Counted from the first letter of the stretch, positions 1 through 8,900 are shown. The stretch is DNA of 64,000 nt from Roseivirga spongicola (GCF_001592965.1 NZ_LRPC01000012.1:1-64000); one strand, 5' to 3'. Notes: generated by a model not told the origin, from the letters alone. A program made the numbers and translations.

Positions 1-1
1 G

Positions 2-169
2 TTGAACATCCAGATGATCAGCCCAACGGGAGTGAGCAGACTAGAGAAAGAAGGTTATGACAAGTCGGAGCTGACTATCGATGTAACCAACTTTGAAAGT
101 GGTCTGTACATTATCCAGTTCAGCAATGAGAGATCACTTGTGAGAAAGAAAGTACTCATTAGAAAGTAG
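2..169 (+). CDS. 3' end of a secreted protein with a type IX sorting tail (partial)
   Basis: The window opens inside a gene. Frame 2 runs 55 codons to a TAG at 167-169. The visible tail contains SPTGVSRLEKEG, then DVTNFESGLYIIQFSN, then a basic end VRKKVLIRK. This pattern (a short hydrophobic strand, GLYIIQF, and a C-terminal K/R-rich strand) is that of the Por secretion system / T9SS C-terminal sorting domain, which directs proteins through the outer membrane and is cleaved by the sortase PorU. The domain that gives this protein its function lies upstream of the window and cannot be judged. Confidence 0.75.
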   Translation: MNIQMISPTGVSRLEKEGYDKSELTIDVTNFESGLYIIQFSNERSLVRKKVLIRK

Positions 170-251
170 TAACAGAAGTAAGTAGAATATACCAACCCCA
201 CGTCCTCCCAACTTTTGGGAGGGCAGGGTGAGGATAAAACATACAACCAAG

Positions 252-686
252 ATGAAAATAAAGAGCATATACACCCTCACACTAATAGCAGTAATGGCTT
301 TGTTGTCGTTAGGCTGCGAGCAGAAAGATGACGGTACGGGGCCAAGCATTCAAGACCTTGCTTACGAGAAGCTGGCTGGTCAGTGGACGCTAGGTGAGTT
401 TGGGAGCATCAAGCTAGAAGGAGCAGATGTTAGCCCCAACTATCCAGGCTTTGCCCTGTCTTTTGCAGATGGCACATACACCACCACCAATGCTGGCGAC
501 CTGTTCAGTGCCAGTGGCACATGGGAATGGGCTGATGAGTCAGCCGCAGTGGTAAACCTAGACGATGGCAAAGTTTTGAACATCCAACAGCTCACCTTTA
601 GCAAGTTTGTGTTCAGCTTTACCAAGTCCGATGGGCCGGTAAGAGCTGGCATGGCCGGTAACTACGTGATCAGGGTAGAAAAATAA
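252..686 (+). CDS. Small lipoprotein, lipocalin-like fold suspected
   Basis: A 144-residue lipoprotein. The ATG at 252 was chosen over an upstream in-frame start because it gives a clean signal peptide (MKIKSIYTL...), and the lipobox LSLGC puts the lipidated Cys near residue 22. The rest is about 120 residues rich in short beta strands with the pattern KLAGQWTL...FADGTYTTT...GTWEWADE...VLNIQQLT, which resembles lipocalin-like (DUF5004/DUF4923-type) lipoproteins of Bacteroidota. The function is not known. The gene follows a T9SS substrate and ends just before a strong hairpin terminator. Confidence 0.7.
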   Translation: MKIKSIYTLTLIAVMALLSLGCEQKDDGTGPSIQDLAYEKLAGQWTLGEFGSIKLEGADVSPNYPGFALSFADGTYTTTNAGDLFSASGTWEWADESAAVVNLDDGKVLNIQQLTFSKFVFSFTKSDGPVRAGMAGNYVIRVEK

Positions 687-716
687 ATTGTTGATCATAT
701 TTATGTTGTTGTTTGG

Positions 717-746
717 GCCTGCAATAGAAATATTGCAGGCTCTTTT
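717..746 (+). terminator. Rho-independent terminator after the small lipoprotein gene
   Basis: A perfect 9-bp stem (717-725 gcctgcaat with 732-740 attgcaggc), a 6-base loop and then tctttt. It lies 30 bases after the stop at 686. Confidence 0.85.
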
Positions 747-832
747 AATATTAAAGCATCCAAAAAAATGAATGAGGAGATTTGCCTTTGATTTGGCTTC
801 AGAAAGTGCATATTAGTAACCTATAACTGTAC

Positions 833-2458
833 TTGCCTGTGCTAAAAAATCGAGTTAGCGTCTCTTTCTGCCTGCTCTTGCTCTGTGTCATGTCCCTCAA
901 TGCCTTTCAGGTTAATGAGCAGATAGTGCAGTTTTCTGATATGGATAGAGCTTATAAAGTCAACGATTTTGTGAGCGTTTATCAAACTCCCGACACCATT
1001 TCGGCACAAGAAGCATGGCGAAGAATTCAAGCGGGCATCTTGGAAGAGGTTCCGTACCAAGGGAATCCGGGAATGACTAATTCAGATGTAGCCTATTGGT
1101 TGGTGTTTCAAGTCTATAATAGCCTAACGGACAACGCTCAATTTTACTTAGAGCTTTCATATCCGCAGTTAGATGCTGTGAGCCTCTCGGAAATTCATGG
1201 TGAAAGTGCTAAGCTGCTTTTTGCTACAGGAGATAAGTTCAAATTCAGTCAGAGGTCCGTAGACAATAGAAACTTTGTGTTTCCGATCAGCATTTCTTCT
1301 AAAGAGCAAAAGACCTTTCTATTAAATGCGGATAAGCGCAATTCTGCTGTTAGGTTTCCGCTACGATTATACAGTCAATCTCATTTTTTAGAAACAGCCA
1401 ATAGAGAGCAGATTTACCTTTCTGTATACTATATATTCTTGGCTGTTTTGGTTATTTCTTCATTGATGGTAGGGCTTGGGCTTAGCAATAAGGTGTTTGT
1501 TTGGTATGCCGTTAGTGTGTTTTGTTATGGGTTGTGGCTGTTTACTTGGCAGGGATTCTCCTATCAATACATTACCTCTAATTGGCCTGAGTTCAACAGA
1601 CATTTTCTTCCATTTTGTTCTCAGATAGCGATAATGTCTCTATTGATATTTGTGCAGAGCTTTTTTGAAACGAAAAATACGTTGCCTGCTTTCAATAGAA
1701 TAATGAATGGTGTATTGCTGCTCTTTGTTTTAGGAACAGTTGTCTGGGTAATTATTCCTAATACTTATGTAGCCTTTGCGCCTAGGCTCTTTGCTTTGAG
1801 ATACTTTTGCGTAGGGCTCATCTTAGTGTTTTCAGTTACTGCTGCCATAAAATACCGAAAGCAGGGAATGAATAGGTCGGTGATATTCGCCATTTCCTAC
1901 GCTCTCTTTTTCATTACCATTGTTGGTAAAATACTCGATGAGTATGGTTTAATTACTGAGTTCAATTTTGTAGTAGATCCTATTCTCATAGGGAATTTAA
2001 TGCAGGTTACAGGGCTTTCCGTTGCTATGATGATAATGCTCATAAAGGTGTTGAGAGAAAAGGAGCTACTTAAAACCACTAATATGGAGTTAGCTAGGTC
2101 TTTAGAGCAGACTAAGCGCGAAGCTTCAGAAGAGCCATTGGTACCTAAGTTTGAATACTTAACCTTAAAAAGTAAAGCCGTCATTAACTTGGCCGATATA
2201 GAATACATCTCATCAGATGGTGGCTATTGCGAGTTCCACATAAGAAATAAAGAGCATCCAGAAATTGATCGTAGATCGCTTACGTCATTAGAAGCAGATT
2301 TGCCTGAGTATTTTGTTAGAATCCACAGATCTACCATTATCAATTTAAACCATGCTCGACAGGTCAAGTCTAGTGCGGTGGTACTTACCTCTGGAGTTAA
2401 ATTGGTGGTTTCCAGAACCTACAAAGAGGCGCTTTTAGAGGCGGCAGGGAAGAGCTAA
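833..2458 (+). CDS. 7TMR-DISM membrane receptor with C-terminal LytTR DNA-binding domain
   Basis: A 541-residue one-component receptor. It has an N-terminal signal sequence (residues 1-25), an extracytoplasmic 7TMR-DISM extracellular-type domain (about 30-190), seven predicted membrane segments (about 195-400), a short coiled linker and a LytTR domain (about 440-535). The LytTR hallmarks are INLADIEYISSDGGYCEFH and FVRIHRSTIINLNHA. In this family ligand sensing outside the membrane is thought to pass to a DNA-binding domain held at the membrane. The start is uncertain: TTG at 833 or GTG at 839 both give the signal peptide. The gene is convergent with the NarL-type regulator gene, with only two bases between the stops. 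Confidence 0.85.
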   Translation: MPVLKNRVSVSFCLLLLCVMSLNAFQVNEQIVQFSDMDRAYKVNDFVSVYQTPDTISAQEAWRRIQAGILEEVPYQGNPGMTNSDVAYWLVFQVYNSLTDNAQFYLELSYPQLDAVSLSEIHGESAKLLFATGDKFKFSQRSVDNRNFVFPISISSKEQKTFLLNADKRNSAVRFPLRLYSQSHFLETANREQIYLSVYYIFLAVLVISSLMVGLGLSNKVFVWYAVSVFCYGLWLFTWQGFSYQYITSNWPEFNRHFLPFCSQIAIMSLLIFVQSFFETKNTLPAFNRIMNGVLLLFVLGTVVWVIIPNTYVAFAPRLFALRYFCVGLILVFSVTAAIKYRKQGMNRSVIFAISYALFFITIVGKILDEYGLITEFNFVVDPILIGNLMQVTGLSVAMMIMLIKVLREKELLKTTNMELARSLEQTKREASEEPLVPKFEYLTLKSKAVINLADIEYISSDGGYCEFHIRNKEHPEIDRRSLTSLEADLPEYFVRIHRSTIINLNHARQVKSSAVVLTSGVKLVVSRTYKEALLEAAGKS

Positions 2459-2460
2459 AC

Positions 2461-3108
2461 CTAAAGGTTGATCACTTCATTTTGAATAGCCCATTTGACT
2501 AAGCCGACCGAATTTTTTAGCTCGAGCTTTAACAGAATGTTTGACCTATGACTTTCTACGGTGTGTACGCTTATGGATAGTTCTTCGGCTATTTCTCCTG
2601 TGGTTTTTTCATCACAAATCAGCTGAATGATTTCCAGTTCGCGCTTGGTGAGCAAGTCTTTTTTAGCGAAGGAGCTAGAAGATTTCTGGTTGTCAAAGTC
2701 TAGGAAGTTCTGCATTAGCAACGGATCGAAGTAATTTCTGCCTTGCATTACATCTCTTATCGCTTCAAGTATTTTCTCTTTGTTGGAGTTTTTAAGCAAG
2801 AAACCGAAAGCCCCATTTTTAATCATCCGCTTGGCCAAGCGCGGGTTATCGTGCATACTCAAAGCGATTACCCTAATCTGTGGATAATGCTTGTTGAGAT
2901 AGGTTGTACATTCCAAACCATCCATTTCTGGCATATTAATATCCATTAGCACTAGGTCTATGGTTTTAGTTTCAACAGCCTCAATAACTTGATTGCCATT
3001 GAGTGCTCCGCCCGCAAACGATAGATCGGAAACACCATTAATAATGGCTTCCATTCCATCTATTATTACCTGATGGTCGTCTGCTACCAGAATATTCGTT
3101 TTATTCAT
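2461..3108 (-). CDS. NarL/FixJ-family response regulator
   Basis: A 215-residue regulator with a receiver domain (acidic pair D10/D11, phosphoacceptor D56 in VLMDINMPEMDG, conserved K106 in FGFLLKNS) and a C-terminal LuxR-type helix-turn-helix (about 150-210, LTKRELEIIQLICDEKTTGE and HTVESHRSNIL). Its start overlaps the end of the upstream histidine kinase gene by 8 bases, so the pair is translationally coupled and is very likely a cognate two-component system. Targets are unknown. The inverted repeat at 5440-5463 upstream of the operon is a possible site. Confidence 0.93.
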   Translation of the reverse strand: MNKTNILVADDHQVIIDGMEAIINGVSDLSFAGGALNGNQVIEAVETKTIDLVLMDINMPEMDGLECTTYLNKHYPQIRVIALSMHDNPRLAKRMIKNGAFGFLLKNSNKEKILEAIRDVMQGRNYFDPLLMQNFLDFDNQKSSSSFAKKDLLTKRELEIIQLICDEKTTGEIAEELSISVHTVESHRSNILLKLELKNSVGLVKWAIQNEVINL

Positions 3109-4858
3109 CGATAGGTATGTTTATGTTAAATTCTGCCCCATTGCCAGGAGCGCTCTGAATTTGGAGTTTTCCTCTTAGAATGTCTACCCTAGAGGCAATA
3201 CTCTTCAGGCCTAAGCCTTCCTTAATTTCAGTTTTATCAAAGCCTTTTCCATCATCTTTATATTGAATGGATAGTGTAGAGTTGCTTAGTTTCACTGACA
3301 AGGCTATGGTTTGAGCATGAGCATATTTCATGCTATTGTTAATGAGCTCCTGAATAATGCGATAGATCAGCACTTCTTTTTCTTCATCAATAATGCCTTC
3401 TTCTACTGCAATTTCTTCTTTAACCTTTAGTTGGGTTGAAGCCTTTACATTGTCTAGCAGGTCTAAGATGGCTTCTGCTAGCCCAAGCTTTGTTAAGCTG
3501 GCTGGTACCATGTTGTGCGAAATTCGTCTCACTTCGGTACATGCGTTGTCAATTTGCTCCAATGATTTTCGATAGCCTTCTCGATCTTCTACTTTATCTT
3601 CAAAATTACTGAGCCTCAACTTTACACTTGTCAATAACACCCCGATACCATCATGAAGGTCTTTTGCTACACGCTTGCGTTCTTGTTCTTCGCCCATAAC
3701 CATGGCCTGTAGGTTTTCTAGTTTCTTTTTTTGCAAGGTTTGAATAAAGATGAGGTAAGAAATGAGCAAGGCTATGACCAAGATTATCAGTCCGATACTA
3801 AACAGGCGAGCCTTTCGGCTAGCAAAGAACGCGGTTTGTTCAGCTTGGTCAAGCTGTTTATCTGTTCTGTAATCTTCGGTTATTTGAGCTACTCTGGTTC
3901 GTTCCTTTTCCATCAGAATTCCAATAACTTCAGAATATCTTTGATTACTGTAGGTTAATGCCTTTCTAAAATCTCCCACCAGTTCATAAGCCCTAGAAAG
4001 GCGGGTAAATGTGGTGGCGTAAACCTCATGTTCCATTTTATGTCCTCGACTTTTTTCTAGTCTATCAATTAACTCTACAGACTCTAGCAGAACGGCAATA
4101 GCAGCTGGGCCATTTTCTTGCTGAGTGTAAATACTACCGAGCAATGAATTTACTTGAATGGTGCCTAACGTGTCGCCTGCATTAGTATATAGGTGTTTAG
4201 AGGCTTTTGCATGATATACTGCGGAGTCTAAATAAGTGTCTAGGTTGCCGGGTACTTCGTCTATTAAAAAATTGTAGGCCGATCCGAGCCAAAAATGACA
4301 CTTAGCTATATCTGTTGCTGACCTATTTCCTTCAAGTAGCGTCAATGCCTTTCTGTTGAAGTCTATGCAATCAGCTAGCTTTCCGAACCTGTAGCTATTA
4401 ATGCCTAAGTTGATGTAAGATTTATATAGCTCTTCTTTTAGGTTGTACTCAATTCTGAGATTATAGGCGCTCTGAAAATAGATTTTCGAAGATTCCTTTT
4501 GGCGCATCAGGTCATACACCTCACCTATTTTGTCATTAAGTTCGGCCATTATCAGTGCATTCTCTTCTGTTGCTTTCAATAGCTTGAGGGCTTCGATTAA
4601 GAAGTTAATGGCGCGTTCTCGATTGTTTGAAGTATTGCTCTTTAAATGGGCATCACTGATTAGGCTGAGGTATTTTACTCTTTGGTAAGTACTTGTGCTG
4701 GATGTGTCTATTTTTTGAATGATAATGAAAGTACTATCAGTATCACCATTTGCCAATTGTTGGTTTGCAGCGAAAAATAGTGAGTCGAAAGTATATTCTT
4801 GAGAAGAGGCATTCTTCATTAAGAAGAACGCCAGTAAGATCATAAAGAGTTGCCTCAT
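3101..4858 (-). CDS. TPR-containing sensor histidine kinase (HisKA_3 type)
   Basis: A 585-residue membrane kinase of a type common in Bacteroidota. It has a signal peptide (1-19), a periplasmic array of TPR-like helical repeats (about 30-320), a coiled segment, a membrane helix (about 352-372), a HisKA_3 dimerisation helix with the phosphoacceptor H402 in RVAKDLHDGIG, and an HATPase domain with the N box ELINNSMKYAHA, DDGKGFD and GLGLKSIASRVDILRGKL. It should phosphorylate the NarL-type regulator encoded directly downstream. Two bases separate it from the upstream hypothetical gene, so the three genes probably form one operon. Confidence 0.92.
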   Translation of the reverse strand: MRQLFMILLAFFLMKNASSQEYTFDSLFFAANQQLANGDTDSTFIIIQKIDTSSTSTYQRVKYLSLISDAHLKSNTSNNRERAINFLIEALKLLKATEENALIMAELNDKIGEVYDLMRQKESSKIYFQSAYNLRIEYNLKEELYKSYINLGINSYRFGKLADCIDFNRKALTLLEGNRSATDIAKCHFWLGSAYNFLIDEVPGNLDTYLDSAVYHAKASKHLYTNAGDTLGTIQVNSLLGSIYTQQENGPAAIAVLLESVELIDRLEKSRGHKMEHEVYATTFTRLSRAYELVGDFRKALTYSNQRYSEVIGILMEKERTRVAQITEDYRTDKQLDQAEQTAFFASRKARLFSIGLIILVIALLISYLIFIQTLQKKKLENLQAMVMGEEQERKRVAKDLHDGIGVLLTSVKLRLSNFEDKVEDREGYRKSLEQIDNACTEVRRISHNMVPASLTKLGLAEAILDLLDNVKASTQLKVKEEIAVEEGIIDEEKEVLIYRIIQELINNSMKYAHAQTIALSVKLSNSTLSIQYKDDGKGFDKTEIKEGLGLKSIASRVDILRGKLQIQSAPGNGAEFNINIPIDE

Positions 4859-4860
4859 TC

Positions 4861-5340
4861 TTATTGAACAGGGGGAATATCGGTTTCACAATATTTATCG
4901 TCCCAAACAACCAAAGCAGACTCCGCATCTTTTTTGTTTGACTTTTCAAACACCTGCATAAGTAGCTTTTTTCCACTCAGGTTTTCATGGAAGAATATGG
5001 TATGCTTTACCATGAGCAGCTTTACCTTTCCAGACTGATTGTCAAAATCTCGCTTTATGAATTCTAAGTATACATTTCCATCGGCATCTGCATTGTTTAT
5101 GGAGTATACCTCATGGTTTTTGGGTGAAAGTAAATGGTGTTCCATGTCCCATTTATTATGGAAGGCCATAAAGGTTGCTTTTACATATTTGCCAGGAATC
5201 GCTGCAACATCTTTAGGTAGTTCAGAACTGTCGAGTATTCCATTTATTCCAGTATGAAAATGGATATACGCTTTACTATTTACCAAGTCATTGACCTGGG
5301 CTAAGTCTTCAGCTTTCTTAATTGGTTTGCCAAGTTTCAT
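4861..5340 (-). CDS. Conserved-looking hypothetical protein, first gene of the kinase operon
   Basis: A 159-residue protein that I do not recognise. There is no signal peptide or membrane segment, so it should be cytoplasmic. The second half looks like an antiparallel beta sheet (GNVYLEFIKRDF, KVKLLMVKHTIFF, KKLLMQVFEK) and it ends in a charged, Pro-containing tail. It is the first gene of an operon with the TPR kinase and the NarL-type regulator (gap of two bases to the kinase), which suggests a role in that signalling pathway. This is inference from context only. Confidence 0.65.
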   Translation of the reverse strand: MKLGKPIKKAEDLAQVNDLVNSKAYIHFHTGINGILDSSELPKDVAAIPGKYVKATFMAFHNKWDMEHHLLSPKNHEVYSINNADADGNVYLEFIKRDFDNQSGKVKLLMVKHTIFFHENLSGKKLLMQVFEKSNKKDAESALVVWDDKYCETDIPPVQ

Positions 5341-5439
5341 GGTTACGTTATTTGTTGATGGTTGATTATACTTTAAAGATAGAAGTTTGTAAAAGATTTA
5401 AAATCAGCAGCTTCTGTGATGTGGGTAAATGGCAGAAAA

Positions 5440-5463
5440 CCACTACCCGAATTAGGGTAGTGG
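5440..5463. promoter_or_regulatory. Perfect 9-bp inverted repeat between divergent regulatory genes
   Basis: ccactaccc (5440-5448), a 6-base AT-rich spacer gaatta, then gggtagtgg (5455-5463). It sits 100 bases upstream of the kinase operon start (5340) and 89 bases upstream of the LuxR-type HTH gene (5552). There is no T-run on either side, so a dimeric operator is more likely than a terminator. LuxR/NarL-type regulators bind inverted repeats of this size, so either the local response regulator or the small HTH protein is a candidate ligand (inference). Confidence 0.5.
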
Positions 5464-5551
5464 AAAACTACTAATTCTTTCTTTCGGAACTTTCATTGAA
5501 AGAACTGATCTATAAAATGGCTCACTTTGGTTCTACTAAACCGATAGTATT

Positions 5552-5764
5552 ATGAATGCCGTGCAGATTAATGAACAGTTTACTGACAGAGAATTCGAAA
5601 TTATTAGCCTTATGGCTGAAGGGGCTAGCGCTAAAGAAATTGCAAATCACTTATTTGTTTCCATCAATACGGTTACTACCCACCGCAAAAATATTTTGGG
5701 CAAAACAACAGCGCCAAATACCACGGCCTTGGTGGCTAAGTGTATTCGGCTTGGATGGATATAA
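5552..5764 (+). CDS. Stand-alone LuxR/GerE-type helix-turn-helix protein
   Basis: A 70-residue protein consisting almost only of a GerE-like DNA-binding domain: FTDREFEIISLMAEGASAKE, then ANHLFVSINTVTTHRKNIL and ALVAKCIRLGWI. It has no receiver or ligand-binding domain. Family members of this length (such as GerE itself) bind DNA as dimers. It is divergent from the kinase operon and closely resembles the HTH half of NarL-type regulators in Bacteroidota, so it may compete for or co-regulate the same sites. The ATG at 5552 fits the start of the conserved domain. Confidence 0.8.
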   Translation: MNAVQINEQFTDREFEIISLMAEGASAKEIANHLFVSINTVTTHRKNILGKTTAPNTTALVAKCIRLGWI

Positions 5765-5810
5765 CTGGAGTAGCATTAACGGAGACTCAAAGTCTGATAG
5801 AAGAGCATAA

Positions 5811-5912
5811 AAAAAGCTGTTTCAAAAGAGTGCATCCTCGTCATTCCCCATTTTGCGAAAACCACAATTCAGGGTTATGAATAACGGGTAACCTCTTGAA
5901 ACAGCCTTTTTA
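5811..5912. repeat. Long-arm inverted repeat, probable bidirectional terminator
   Basis: aaaaagctgtttcaaaagag (5811-5830) is nearly complementary to ctcttgaaacagccttttt (about 5893-5911). About 60 bases lie between the arms, including cgtcattcccc. It sits between convergent genes and each arm carries an A- or T-run, so it could terminate both. The long loop is unusual for a plain terminator and may be a small dispersed repeat. Confidence 0.5.
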
Positions 5913-5930
5913 GTTATTGTTAAGGCTTGT

Positions 5931-6662
5931 TTAGAGCTCTCTTATCCAGATATTTCTATACCTCACTGGGTTGCCATGGTCTTGTAGAGCAATTGGGCCA
6001 GGGCCGTGAGCAGGATTTTGTGGAAGACCAATGTATGGAGTAGTGCCAGATAATATGTGATGATTCTGTACTACCACACCGTTGTGTAAAACAGTAACTG
6101 TTCCACTGGCTACTTTAATGCCATCTTCATTGAAGCGAGGCGCCTTGTAAATAATGTCGTAAACGTTCCACTCGCCAGGGGCAACAGTGGCATTTACCAA
6201 AGGCATAGCCTGCTTATAAATGGCTGCAGCTTGACCATTGGAGTAAGTTTTAGACTCGTAGCTATCTAATACTTGCACTTCATAAATTCCCTGAAGAAAT
6301 ACGCCAGAATTACCTCGCCCTTGGCCTTCGCCCACAATTACAGTTGGTGCAGACCATTCAATATGTAGCTGGAAATCTTCAAACTCTTGTTTGGTTTGAA
6401 TGTCTCCAGTGCGAGCTACAACTTCCATATAGCCGTTTTCTACTTTCCAAGCAGCGGGCTTTCCTTCATTTTTAGATTCCCAAGCATTTAGATTCTTACC
6501 ATCGAAAAGAACAATGGCATCTGAAGGGGCAGCTCCATTTTTGCCAGGGGTAATTTTTCTAGGAACGGGGTCCCATACTTCGGTGGCTTTTGGGTCGGTA
6601 ATTTGAGCCATCAACCCTGCTCCAAAGCAAATTAAAGTAAGTGTCAACGCAATCTTTTTCAT
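5931..6662 (-). CDS. Secreted DUF1080 (3-keto-disaccharide hydrolase-like) protein
   Basis: A 243-residue exported protein with a signal peptide (MKKIALTLTLICFGAGLMAQ) and a DUF1080 concanavalin-like domain (about 45-240). Motifs typical of the family are IVLFDGKNLNAWESKNEG, the GNSGVFLQGIYEVQVLDSYE region and ALQDHGNPVRYRNIWIREL. Several family members have been shown to hydrolyse 3-keto-glycosides. ATG 6662 is preferred to the TTG at 6671, which would overlap the preceding gene's stop. It is the last gene of the minus-strand carbohydrate operon and the second DUF1080 protein in it. Confidence 0.85.
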   Translation of the reverse strand: MKKIALTLTLICFGAGLMAQITDPKATEVWDPVPRKITPGKNGAAPSDAIVLFDGKNLNAWESKNEGKPAAWKVENGYMEVVARTGDIQTKQEFEDFQLHIEWSAPTVIVGEGQGRGNSGVFLQGIYEVQVLDSYESKTYSNGQAAAIYKQAMPLVNATVAPGEWNVYDIIYKAPRFNEDGIKVASGTVTVLHNGVVVQNHHILSGTTPYIGLPQNPAHGPGPIALQDHGNPVRYRNIWIREL

Positions 6663-6667
6663 ATCAA

Positions 6668-7720
6668 TCAATTATCTATTCCTAATAGTTTTTTGAATTC
6701 ATCATCTGAAATACCAGCATCGGCAAAATCATCGAAGTTTTTCTGAGTTGCCTCTATAATGAACTGGCTAATATATTCTGCACCCTCTCTGGCTCCTTGC
6801 TCAGGAGATTTAATGCAGCATTCCCATTCTAAAACAGCCCAACCGTCATATCCATACTGTGTTAGTTTTGAGAAGATGCCCTGAAAATCTACTTGCCCAT
6901 CGCCAATAGATCTGAACCTTCCCGGACGGTCTATCCAGTCCTGATAGCCACCGTATACACCCGATTTGCCATTCATGTTGAATTCGGCATCCTTTACATG
7001 GAACATGCGAATGAACTCATGGTAATGATCTATATAGGCCAGGTAGTCTAACTGCTGAAGTACAAAGTGAGATGGATCATAAAGTAGCTTTACTCTATTG
7101 TGTTTACCAGTAGCTTCATAGAACATCTCAAAAGTAGTTCCATCATGAAGGTCTTCACCAGCATGAACTTCGTAACAAACATCTACACCTTGTTCATCAA
7201 AATGATTAAGAATAGGTTGCCATCTATTCGCTAGCTCGGCAAACCCTTTTTCAATTAGGCCGGCTGGTCGCTGTGGCCAATTGTAGAAATATGGCCAAAC
7301 TAATGCGCCAGAGAATGTAGCGTGTACATCTATACCCAAGTTTTTAGAAGCTACGGCAGCCTTTTTTACCTGATCTATAGCCCACTCATTTCTTTGTTTG
7401 GCATTCATTCCTTTTGGTGCAAAGCCTTTGAAAAGCTCTTCGTAAGCAGGGTGAACAGCTATGAGTTGCCCTTGTAAATGGGTGGATAGTTCACTTACCT
7501 CCAAGCCATACTCGGCTAATGTGCCCTTAAGCTCATCGCAGTAAGTTTTACTTTCTGCCGCTTTGTCTAAATCTATAAGGCGAGCATCCCAAGTTGGTAT
7601 TTGCACTGCCTTATAGCCTAAATCGCTTGCCCATTTAGCAATATTAGGTAAGCTGTTGAACGGTGCCTGGTCATCTGCAAACTGTGCTAAGAATACAGCT
7701 GGTCCTTTTATTGTTTTCAT
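6668..7720 (-). CDS. Sugar phosphate isomerase/epimerase-like TIM barrel
   Basis: A 350-residue cytoplasmic protein of the xylose isomerase-like / AP endonuclease 2 TIM-barrel superfamily. Metal-ligand regions visible are CYEVHAGEDLHDG, KLLYDPSHFVLQQLDY, MFHVKDAEFN and WAVLEWECC near the C-terminus. Members isomerise, epimerise or lyse keto sugars and inositols. It lies between the Gfo/Idh oxidoreductase (gap of one base) and the DUF1080 gene, so it is most likely part of a 3-keto-sugar pathway. The exact substrate cannot be read from the sequence. Confidence 0.85.
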   Translation of the reverse strand: MKTIKGPAVFLAQFADDQAPFNSLPNIAKWASDLGYKAVQIPTWDARLIDLDKAAESKTYCDELKGTLAEYGLEVSELSTHLQGQLIAVHPAYEELFKGFAPKGMNAKQRNEWAIDQVKKAAVASKNLGIDVHATFSGALVWPYFYNWPQRPAGLIEKGFAELANRWQPILNHFDEQGVDVCYEVHAGEDLHDGTTFEMFYEATGKHNRVKLLYDPSHFVLQQLDYLAYIDHYHEFIRMFHVKDAEFNMNGKSGVYGGYQDWIDRPGRFRSIGDGQVDFQGIFSKLTQYGYDGWAVLEWECCIKSPEQGAREGAEYISQFIIEATQKNFDDFADAGISDDEFKKLLGIDN

Positions 7721-7721
7721 C

Positions 7722-8867
7722 TTAATCTTCTATTTCTGTCCACACATTACCGTTTTTAGACGATGCTAAAACGGCTTCAATAAACTTCATTCCTCTCACC
7801 CCTTCGTGTACTGTAGGGAAAGCACCTTCTAAATACTCTTCGCCCCGAATGGCTTTGGCTGCTCCAGAATAAATATTTCCCATAGAGTCGAAAATGCCCT
7901 CTGGGTGCCCTGGAGCTATTTTGGTACTTATAGCGGAAAGTTCGCTGTTGTATTCATGCCCTGGCTTGAGCACCTGAACTGGCTTTCCTTCTTCCATAAA
8001 ATAGAGGTAGTTAGGGTTTTCTTGTTCCCACTTTATACCTGCTTTGGTACCATAAACCGCTATGCAGAGATTATTTTCTTCGCTGGTGGCAATTTGGCTA
8101 GCTCTTACTAGGCCTTTCGCGCCATTATCGAACTGACACATAGCAGTTCCATCAATATCTAATGGATTGTCTTCGTAAAGTGTATTTAGGTCTGCTAATA
8201 CTTTGGTGGTTTTTAGCCCAGTGGTGTACTCTACCATGTTAAAGGCATGAACGCCAATATCTCCCATACAACAGCTTTGCCCTGCTTTTTCTGGGTTTAA
8301 CCGCCAAACGCCAGCTCTTTTTTCCTTGTCGTGAATAACAGGGTTAATCCAGCCTTGGTAGTATTGAGCATCAACCTTCTGAATTTTACCAAGTACCCCT
8401 TCGGCTATCATACTTTTCATTTGGCGTACCATTGGGTAGCCAGTGTAGGTGTGGGTTAGGGCAAAAGAAACACCATGCTTCTTGGTTAGAGATTCTAGCT
8501 CCATAGCTTCTGCAGCGGTATTGGTAATTGGTTTTTCACAGATTACGTGGAAACCGTTTTCAATTAGCTGTTTGGCCATTGGGTAGTGAAGAAAGTTTGG
8601 TGTTACCACCACTACTACTTCAATCCTTTCTTCGGCTGGTAAAGCCAGTTCTTTTTCTACAAAAGTATCTATATCAGCATATGTTCTGCTTAGGTCTAGC
8701 TCTAGCTTTTTTGCAAACTTCTGACCGTTTTCAAAGTTGGAATCGAATACTCCTCCAACTAAAGTATACTCTTCGCCAATATATGAGGCTATTCTATGAA
8801 CAATACCGATGAAGGAGTTGAGTCCTCCACCCATCATGCCCATTCTAATTTTCCTTTGTGTAGACAT
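7722..8867 (-). CDS. Gfo/Idh/MocA-family NAD(P)-dependent oxidoreductase
   Basis: A 381-residue enzyme with an N-terminal Rossmann fold (MGMMGGGLNSFIGIVHR, about residues 9-25), the family motif CEKPITNTAAEA (about 110-121), and a C-terminal alpha/beta domain with CCMGDIGVHAFNMVEY, in which G-D-I-G-x-H is the usual catalytic region. Relatives oxidise sugar hydroxyls, including glucosides at C3. With the DUF1080 hydrolases and the TIM-barrel isomerase in the same operon, a 3-keto-glycoside route is the simplest reading. Confidence 0.9.
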   Translation of the reverse strand: MSTQRKIRMGMMGGGLNSFIGIVHRIASYIGEEYTLVGGVFDSNFENGQKFAKKLELDLSRTYADIDTFVEKELALPAEERIEVVVVVTPNFLHYPMAKQLIENGFHVICEKPITNTAAEAMELESLTKKHGVSFALTHTYTGYPMVRQMKSMIAEGVLGKIQKVDAQYYQGWINPVIHDKEKRAGVWRLNPEKAGQSCCMGDIGVHAFNMVEYTTGLKTTKVLADLNTLYEDNPLDIDGTAMCQFDNGAKGLVRASQIATSEENNLCIAVYGTKAGIKWEQENPNYLYFMEEGKPVQVLKPGHEYNSELSAISTKIAPGHPEGIFDSMGNIYSGAAKAIRGEEYLEGAFPTVHEGVRGMKFIEAVLASSKNGNVWTEIED

Positions 8868-8900
8868 AAATTTTGAAGTTTTATAATTTGGGTTCTACTC

